From positions 1 to 10,323 of the forward strand of contig JAGGZZ010000096.1 in the NCBI GenBank assembly GCA_021161765.1: a DNA stretch of 10,323 nucleotides, written 5' to 3'. Shown one piece after another: positions 6,192 to 10,323 of the stretch. Every line of letters starts with the position of its first letter. Position 1 is the stretch's first letter. The stretch is from Candidatus Methanophagales archaeon. GTDB taxonomy: Archaea > Halobacteriota > Syntropharchaeia > Alkanophagales > Methanospirareceae. A program made the translations under genes and the position numbers. Below the pieces are notes generated by a model, which was given only the letters and a program-made list of their open reading frames with translations, did not search any database and was not told where the DNA came from.

Positions 6192-6214
6192 AACCAGTCT
6201 CTAAACTAAAAGAA

Positions 6215-6249
6215 AGTATTATAAAAGAAAAGATTTGTGGTATAAATAC
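6215..6249 (-). promoter_or_regulatory. TATA-like boxes of atpD
   Basis: On the minus strand CTTTTATAATAC (6215-6226) and GTATTTATACC (6239-6249) precede the atpD ATG at 6191. The nearer box predicts an almost leaderless transcript, the farther one a leader of about 25 nt. Either supports independent expression of atpD rather than readthrough from rpl6. Confidence 0.4.
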
Positions 6250-6289
6250 TAAATACTAAACAAGAAAACAGAAAATAAATTAAATTAAG

Positions 6290-6350
6290 ATAAATCTGCG
6301 TAAATCAGTGTAAATCCGTGTCTTAAGTGGAAGGGAGCTATACTTTATAC
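6290..6350. repeat. Intergenic repeat, copy B (right half only)
   Basis: Three consecutive 10-bp units (TAAATCTGCG, TAAATCAGTG, TAAATCCGTG) followed by TCTTAAGTGGAAGGGAGC and TATACTTTATAC correspond to the right arm and flank of copy C (7082-7144), with about 10 differences over 60 bp. No left arm with ACACRGATT units is present; only an A/T stretch (AATAAATTAAATTAAG) precedes it. The repeat flank covers the stop codon of rpl6. Confidence 0.75.
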
Positions 6351-6932
6351 GCCTGCGCCAACGCCTTTCTCCACAAGATAAATCCCATCTTGAAAGACCT
6401 TTGGGTCATAGCCCTTTATCCTTGTCGTCTGTTCTAAATTCGCTGCGGTTTGTCCAACCAATACCTTATCTATTCCAGAAACCACTATCTCTTCCCCTTT
6501 GCCTTTTATTTCCGCCTTTACTCCTTCTTCGATTTTCGCGATTCTCGCCTTCTTTTCGCCCAGGAAATTTGAAACCGATACGCTGTTGCCATCTTTTGCT
6601 ACCGCAATTTGCATGGGGAAATGAGCATGCACAACCTTCAACCTATAAAAAAATCCTTCTTCCACACCTGTAATCATATTCCTGAGATGCGATGCGTAAG
6701 TTCCCGCTATTGCTCTTTTCTTTTTCCTTCCCGAATCGCCACGTATAACAACCTCATCGCCGTTATCCCGCTTCTCTATTTGTATACGCAGTCCGGGCTG
6801 CCATAATTCTCGCTCTATCGCTCCTTTTGGTCCCTCTGCCTTCACCAATCTCCCGTTTATTGTGAGGTTCACCCCTTCAGGGATTGGAATCCCGAGGTCA
6901 ATGCCCGCTTCATCCTCCATTGAATTTGTCAT
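6345..6932 (-). CDS. rpl6: Large ribosomal subunit protein L6 (uL6)
   Basis: Ribosomal protein uL6, which binds 23S rRNA near the sarcin-ricin loop of the large subunit. It has the two L6 domains in archaeal form: LTINGRLVKAEGPKG near 23-37, the GTYASHLRNMITGVEEGF stretch near 77-94, and the C-terminal TTRIKGYDPKVFQDGIYLVEK, typical of archaeal proteins. Length is 195, slightly above usual because of an acidic N-terminus. The start is well supported: AGGAGGAGGT on the minus strand (6941-6950) lies 8 nt before the ATG, the strongest ribosome site in the window. Its usual neighbours in the spc cluster (S8, L32e, L19e, L18, S5) are missing on both sides. The stop codon lies in the flank of repeat copy B, so the last residues (GVGAGV) may derive from it. 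Confidence 0.96.
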   Translation of the reverse strand: MTNSMEDEAGIDLGIPIPEGVNLTINGRLVKAEGPKGAIERELWQPGLRIQIEKRDNGDEVVIRGDSGRKKKRAIAGTYASHLRNMITGVEEGFFYRLKVVHAHFPMQIAVAKDGNSVSVSNFLGEKKARIAKIEEGVKAEIKGKGEEIVVSGIDKVLVGQTAANLEQTTRIKGYDPKVFQDGIYLVEKGVGAGV

Positions 6933-6940
6933 CTTTAATT

Positions 6941-6950
6941 ACCTCCTCCT
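6941..6950 (-). promoter_or_regulatory. Strong ribosome binding site of rpl6
   Basis: The minus strand shows AGGAGGAGGT eight bases before the ATG at 6932. It fixes this ATG over a second in-frame ATG four codons further in. It contrasts with most other genes here, which have weak sites or predicted short leaders. Confidence 0.8.
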
Positions 6951-6970
6951 TTGAGTATTTAAATTTATGT

Positions 6971-6992
6971 TTTTCTTTTTTCAAAAAGAAAA
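6971..6992. repeat. Perfect A/T inverted repeat upstream of rpl6
   Basis: TTTTCTTTTT (6971-6980) and AAAAAGAAAA (6983-6992) are perfectly complementary with only TC between them. It lies 39-60 bp upstream of the rpl6 ATG, in the region expected to hold its promoter or leader. It could be a hairpin, an operator-like site or simply a product of base composition. Confidence 0.45.
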
Positions 6993-7009
6993 TTTAGTGC
7001 ACAACGAAA

Positions 7010-7144
7010 AAATAAATTATAGACACAGATTAACGCAGATTAACACCGATAGATGATAAAAATCAACCGGGTTAAACTTAAATAAATCTGCGTAAATCCG
7101 TGTAAATCTGTGTCTTAAATAGGAAGCAGTTATGCTTTATATAC
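7010..7144. repeat. Intergenic repeat, copy C
   Basis: This copy lies between the divergent rpl6 and hisD. After AATAAATTATA comes a left arm at 7022-7050 (GACACAGATTAACGCAG, then ATTAACACCGAT), a 33-nt centre, and a right arm at 7084-7114 (units of the type TAAATCTGCG, TAAATCCGTG, TAAATCTGTG, then TC). In the hairpin 23 of 29 positions pair. The flank AGGAAGCAGTTATGCTTTAT up to 7144 is shared with copy B and runs up to two bases before the hisD ATG. Confidence 0.85.
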
Positions 7145-7145
7145 A

Positions 7146-8402
7146 ATGAAAAAGCTAAAAGGGGTGTATGGAAATAAAGATTTTTTCAACCGAGGGGTTG
7201 ACCTAACAGCGGTTATGCCCCTTGTGAACGAAATAATCGCGGAAGTAAAGAGCAGAGGGGATGGGGCACTGCTGGACTACACCGAAAAATTTGACGGCGT
7301 AAAATTTCTGAGGCAAAAAGACCTGGAGGTGAGAAGGGACGAAATCGAAGATGCTAAGCGTAACGTGGATGAGCATCTGCTGCGGAGTATCGAGAAAGCA
7401 TCTGAAGCCATAAAAAAATTCCATTACCGCCAGAAGAGGCGATTAGAGACGGAAAAGGGCGAAGACAAAGGAGGACCTGAAGAGATGTTCATTGACAATA
7501 CGTATGTTCCACTTGATGTGGTTGGTGCTTATGTTCCCGCGTCGTATTTCAGCACCGCTTTGATGTGTGTGATTCCCGCGAAGATAGCGGGAGTGCGGGA
7601 TATACTGGTATGCACACCGCCGGGGAAGGATGGGGCTGTGGACTCGCTTACGTTGGTTGCCGCGGCTGAACTCGCAGGAGCAACGCGGATATTTAAAGTG
7701 GGTGGTGCACAGGCGATTGCAGCGCTCGCTTTTGGCACTGAAACGATTCCGAAGGTACAAAAAATAGTGGGACCCGGGAACGTGTATGTAACAGCGGCGA
7801 AGATGGCTGCTCGAGCACAAGGCGTGGAAATAGACTTCCCTGCGGGGCCTTCGGAGATCATAATAATCGCGGACAAAACGGCGAATCCCCTTTTCATTGC
7901 CACTGACATGCTTGCGCAGGCGGAGCACGGTGCGAAATCAAAAGCGGTTCTTCTTACCGATTCTGCGCGGATAGCTGCGGAAGTGGAACGACAAATCAGG
8001 GCAGAGGCGGGAGATGAGGAGGGGGAGCAAAACGGGATAATACTTGGAGACGACATAGGCGAGTGCATCGCATTTGCGAACGAATATGCACCCGAACACC
8101 TCGAGATAATGGTGCGGGAGCCAAAGGAAGTTCTGAAACGAATAAAAAACGCGGGTTCGGTGTTTGTAGGCGATTATTCGCCGGTTGCCGCGGGAGATTA
8201 TGCTACGGGTGCAAATCACGTGCTGCCGACCGCGGGCTACGCAAAGTCGTTCTCCGGGCTTGACGTTCACCATTTCATGCGTCGTATGACCGTGCAGTGG
8301 CTGGATAAGGGAGGATTAGCGAAAATAAAGGACGTAGTGGTGAAAATGTCCAGAGCGGAAGGTATGGAAAAGCATGCGCAGTCGGTAGAGGCGAGGTTCT
8401 AA
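7146..8402 (+). CDS. hisD: Histidinol dehydrogenase
   Basis: Zinc-dependent, NAD-linked enzyme for the last two steps of histidine synthesis, L-histidinol to L-histidine. The 418 residues span the family. Zinc ligands by motif are Q258 and H261 (AQAEHG), D351 (GDYATGANH) and H410 (EKHAQSVEAR); the catalytic pair is E317-H318 in APEHLEI. VGGAQAIAALAFGTETI and VGPGNVYVTAAK are typical. One oddity: the usual YVPGGxAxxxST loop is reduced to YVPASYFST (129-137), about three residues shorter and without the double glycine. The ATG at 7146 gives the usual N-terminus. No near Shine-Dalgarno is seen and the start is only two bases from the end of repeat copy C; CTTAAATAAATC at 7077-7088 is a possible promoter. 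No other his gene is adjacent. Confidence 0.95.
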   Translation: MKKLKGVYGNKDFFNRGVDLTAVMPLVNEIIAEVKSRGDGALLDYTEKFDGVKFLRQKDLEVRRDEIEDAKRNVDEHLLRSIEKASEAIKKFHYRQKRRLETEKGEDKGGPEEMFIDNTYVPLDVVGAYVPASYFSTALMCVIPAKIAGVRDILVCTPPGKDGAVDSLTLVAAAELAGATRIFKVGGAQAIAALAFGTETIPKVQKIVGPGNVYVTAAKMAARAQGVEIDFPAGPSEIIIIADKTANPLFIATDMLAQAEHGAKSKAVLLTDSARIAAEVERQIRAEAGDEEGEQNGIILGDDIGECIAFANEYAPEHLEIMVREPKEVLKRIKNAGSVFVGDYSPVAAGDYATGANHVLPTAGYAKSFSGLDVHHFMRRMTVQWLDKGGLAKIKDVVVKMSRAEGMEKHAQSVEARF

Positions 8403-8431
8403 AGTCATTCCACTAACAAATTGCAATTAAT

Positions 8432-8605
8432 AAACCACGAGATTTCACAAGATTAACCCCCAGAAAATAGGAAATAAATTATTGACACGGATTAACGCAG
8501 ATTAACACCGATTTAAAGTAGTTTAAATTTTGACAAGTTATTAATTGAATCTAATTAATCAGGACAGTAGCGTCTGTGTAAATCAGTGTAATCTTGTGGT
8601 TTTTT
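8432..8605. repeat. Intergenic repeat, copy D, with terminal inverted repeats
   Basis: The most complete copy. AACCACGAGATT (8433-8444) and AATCTTGTGGTT (8590-8601) form terminal inverted repeats matching at 11 of 12 positions; the one mismatch is a G-T pair. Inside are the left block shared with copy A, AATAAATTATTGACACGG and two further 10-bp units to 8513, then an A/T-rich centre with TTAATT/AATTAA, and a right arm CGTCTGTGTAAATCAGTG. It ends with six T residues. No open frame or transposase lies inside. Confidence 0.8.
8590..8605 (+). terminator. Possible hisD terminator at the right end of repeat copy D
   Basis: The right terminal inverted repeat can pair with 8433-8444 and is followed directly by a T tract at 8600-8605. 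In a hisD transcript this forms a stem closed at the base next to U residues, well placed to end transcription before the next gene. The long 145-nt loop weakens the case. Confidence 0.3.
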
Positions 8606-8642
8606 CCGGAATGACATACTATATTATACATATTCCACAAGG

Positions 8643-8650
8643 TTATTTAT
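8643..8650 (+). promoter_or_regulatory. TATA-like box of the aminotransferase gene
   Basis: TTATTTAT at 8643-8650 lies 38-45 bp before the ATG at 8688, predicting a leader of about 15-20 nt. A second A/T run, ACTATATTATACATATT (8618-8634), is a further candidate about 60 bp upstream. The leader shows only a weak purine stretch (GATGAGATAAG) before the start. Confidence 0.35.
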
Positions 8651-8687
8651 TGAGCAACTGTTGATTGACGTTGTAAGATGAGATAAG

Positions 8688-9833
8688 ATGAAGATGCTGT
8701 CAAAAAGATTAACCAGGATAGAAGAATCAGCAACCATGAAGATGGGGCAGATAGCGAAGAAGCTGCAGGCAGAGGGCAAATCCGTTCTGAACTTCTCGCT
8801 TGGCGAGCCGGACTTCAAAACGCCGGGGCATATCTGCGAAGCAGCGAAGCGCGCTTTAGACCTTGGATATACGCACTATGTTAGCAGTGCAGGTGTCGAC
8901 GAGTTAAGAGAGGCGATAGCAGAGAAGATAAGAGAAGAGAATAAGGTTGACGTATCTGCGGAGAATGTGATCGTAACACCAGGCGCGAAACAGGCGATAT
9001 ACGAGTTGATGATGAGTGTGCTGGATGATGGCGACGAGGTGATTCTGCTTGACCCCGCATGGGTAACGTTTGAATCCGCAGTGAAATTAGCGGGTGGAAA
9101 CCCGAAATGGGTGAAGCGAGTAGAAGAAGAAGTAAACCACGCATCGCTTGAATCCGCGGTATCAGAAAACACGAAACTGATTGTTATCAACAGCCCTAAT
9201 AATCCCGCGGGGTATGTTCTCAGCGAGAAAGAGCAGCAGGAAATTGCGGAATTCGCCGTTGACCATGACCTTCTTGTGCTGTCGGACGAGATATACGAGA
9301 AGATAATCTATGGTCGAAAACACGTGAGCATCGCCTCTTTTGACGGTATGCAAGCTCGAACGGTAATCATAAACGGTTTCTCGAAGACGTATGCAATGAC
9401 CGGCTGGCGAATAGGATATGCCGTTGCACCAGCAGAGATATTGGGGGGGATGCTAAAAATACAGCAGCATTCGGTATCCTGTGCACCGTCTATTGCACAA
9501 TCCGCAGCGTTGACAGCACTTAGCAGTCCTCAGGACTGCGTGAACGAAATGGTGGAGCAGTTCAAAAAGAGACGCGATGTCATTGTGAAACGGCTAAGCG
9601 AGATAGGGTTGCGATGCCTGAATCCCGAGGGCGCGTTTTATGCCTTTGTAAACACGTCAAATTACGGAAACGATATGGAACTCACGGAACGACTGCTAAA
9701 AGAAGCGTATATCGTGGTTACACCGGGTTCGGCATTTGGCGTTGCGGGTAAGAATTACGTGAGGTTTTCGTTTGCGGCATCAATGGAGGATATTTTAGAG
9801 GGTATGGAACGGATAGAAAAACTATATGGCTAA
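8688..9833 (+). CDS. Class I PLP-dependent aminotransferase (aspartate aminotransferase type)
   Basis: Transfers amino groups between an amino acid and a 2-oxo acid, most likely aspartate and 2-oxoglutarate, in the cytoplasm. The fold-type I landmarks are complete in 381 residues: SLGEPDFKTP (37-46), VTPGAKQAIYE (96-106), INSPNNPAG with N171 (167-175), D200 and Y203 in LSDEIYEK for the cofactor ring, the Schiff-base lysine K233 in GFSKTYAMTGWRIGY, and R359 in YVRFSFA for the substrate carboxylate. It belongs to the thermophile/archaeal subgroup of aspartate aminotransferases; aromatic or other substrates cannot be excluded. A second ATG two codons on is an alternative start. The next gene encodes an ACT protein of the aspartate-family pathway, which fits an aspartate substrate, but 268 bp separate them. 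Confidence 0.93.
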   Translation: MKMLSKRLTRIEESATMKMGQIAKKLQAEGKSVLNFSLGEPDFKTPGHICEAAKRALDLGYTHYVSSAGVDELREAIAEKIREENKVDVSAENVIVTPGAKQAIYELMMSVLDDGDEVILLDPAWVTFESAVKLAGGNPKWVKRVEEEVNHASLESAVSENTKLIVINSPNNPAGYVLSEKEQQEIAEFAVDHDLLVLSDEIYEKIIYGRKHVSIASFDGMQARTVIINGFSKTYAMTGWRIGYAVAPAEILGGMLKIQQHSVSCAPSIAQSAALTALSSPQDCVNEMVEQFKKRRDVIVKRLSEIGLRCLNPEGAFYAFVNTSNYGNDMELTERLLKEAYIVVTPGSAFGVAGKNYVRFSFAASMEDILEGMERIEKLYG

Positions 9834-10101
9834 TAAATAAGTGCCTTTAGAAGACTTGTGGAAGGGGTCACAGAGATTTCTTTCTAAGCACCAGATAGAT
9901 ATGCCACAGCAAGCAATTCGTGGTAAGAAAAACCCGCTTCTCGAAGCCAGATGATGTATGTGCTGGCGTTGCTTGTAGGCGTAGGTGGTCTTAAGGCTAA
10001 GCATGCAGCGCATTCCTGATCTGGATCGCATTTTTTGAATCATTGTCAAAGTTGGATAGAAAACTTTACTGTCCATACTTTAAAGATGAAGAGGATTTAT
10101 C
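9834..10101. other. Gene-free spacer with possible stem-loops
   Basis: No convincing gene is present; the open frame on the minus strand (about 9822-10076) has no family features and no ribosome site. A small hairpin GCTT-CTCG-AAGC (9936-9947) and a longer imperfect one are visible: ATGTGCTG (9958-9965) with CAGCGCAT (10006-10013, one G-T pair) and TGCTT (9970-9974) with AAGCA (9999-10003). One plus frame reads KQFVVRKTRFSKPDDV before a stop, faintly like a decayed coding fragment. Function is unknown. Confidence 0.4.
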
Positions 10102-10323
10102 ATGAAAATATCCATGGACATCGAACTAACTGACATACCGGGTCAGTTAGTGCTCGCATTGAAGCCCGTATCCGACTTCGGTGGTAATATTCTCAGCGTG
10201 CTACATCAACGGGACAAGAAGACACCTTCAGGCCGAATACCTGTTCAACTGACATTAGAAATAGAAGAGCAGGGATTGGACAGATTGGTGGAACGATTAA
10301 AAGAAAGGGACGTGAACGTGGTC
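10102..10323 (+). CDS. ACT-domain protein (COG2061 type), partial at window end
   Basis: The first 74 residues of a small archaeal ACT-domain protein. The domain shows ELTDIPGQLVLALKPVSDFGGNI (residues 8-30, beta-alpha-beta) followed by LSVLHQRDKKTPSGRIPVQ (31-49), a pattern I know from archaeal proteins encoded next to homoserine dehydrogenase. ACT domains bind amino acids and usually control enzymes by feedback, so a regulatory role in threonine/methionine synthesis is likely. GAGG at 10091-10094 lies 7 nt before the ATG, a good ribosome site. The remaining part and the expected homoserine dehydrogenase gene are beyond the window, so the pathway link is inference. Confidence 0.82.
   Translation, partial: MKISMDIELTDIPGQLVLALKPVSDFGGNILSVLHQRDKKTPSGRIPVQLTLEIEEQGLDRLVERLKERDVNVV

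Noticed and set aside
7134..7144. GCTTTATATAC as hisD TATA box
   Set aside because: It lies directly before the ATG, so transcription would start inside the gene; the same flank in copy B shows it belongs to the repeat.
7529..8068. Long antisense open frame of 179 codons within hisD
   Set aside because: It is a shadow of the hisD reading frame, rich in Ser and Ala as expected for the antisense of a biased gene.
9822..10076. Minus-strand open frame of 84 codons
   Set aside because: It overlaps the aminotransferase end, has no ribosome site and no recognisable domain; composition looks like chance translation.
1..10323. tRNA or rRNA genes
   Set aside because: No tRNA-like cloverleaf with a TTCRA arm and no conserved rRNA segments were seen on either strand by eye.

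Overview
The window reads as archaeal chromosome, most likely from a euryarchaeon. It carries archaeal-type ribosomal protein L6, subunit D of the A/V-type ATPase, an archaeal TruA, a homologue of the archaeal tetraether lipid synthase family, and many TATA-like promoters close to start codons. The mix of A/T-rich spacers, isolated housekeeping genes and dispersed intergenic repeats reminds me of methane- or alkane-oxidising archaea of the ANME-1/Methanophagales type. That lineage is inference from gene content only.

Layout. 1-331 (-): 5' part of a thioredoxin with a charged N-terminal extension. 332-676: gene-free leader/promoter region with a possible structured RNA. 677-2155 (-): radical SAM enzyme of the Tes/MJ0619 type. 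2234-3706 (+): gatA, divergent from it. 3706-3811: repeat copy A. 3849-4727 (+): truA. 4728-4975: promoter region with a palindrome. 4976-5618 (+): a small, partly decayed toxin-antitoxin locus (helical antitoxin, TumE/DUF6516-like toxin, cut-off zinc-finger antitoxin). 5541-6191 (-): atpD. 6290-6350: repeat copy B. 6345-6932 (-): rpl6. 7010-7144: repeat copy C. 7146-8402 (+): hisD. 8432-8605: repeat copy D. 8688-9833 (+): class I aspartate-type aminotransferase. 9834-10101: gene-free. 10102-10323 (+): start of an ACT-domain protein, cut by the window end.

The genes serve translation (gatA for Asn/Gln-tRNA formation, truA for tRNA pseudouridylation, rpl6), energy (atpD), amino acid metabolism (hisD, aminotransferase, ACT protein probably linked to homoserine/threonine synthesis), redox (thioredoxin) and membrane lipid or pterin chemistry (radical SAM). 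Almost none shares an operon with its usual partners: gatA lacks gatC/gatB, rpl6 lacks the spc cluster, atpD lacks the other ATPase genes.

The most notable non-coding feature is a family of four intergenic repeats built from 10-bp units of the type ACACRGATTW, mostly arranged as inverted arrays that form long imperfect hairpins. Copy D is bounded by 12-bp terminal inverted repeats. The copies touch gene ends: gatA stops exactly at the edge of copy A, the stop of rpl6 lies within the conserved flank of copy B, and copies A and C run up to the starts of truA and hisD. I saw no clearly new multi-gene system. The repeat family and the rearranged toxin-antitoxin remnant are the best candidates for a closer look.
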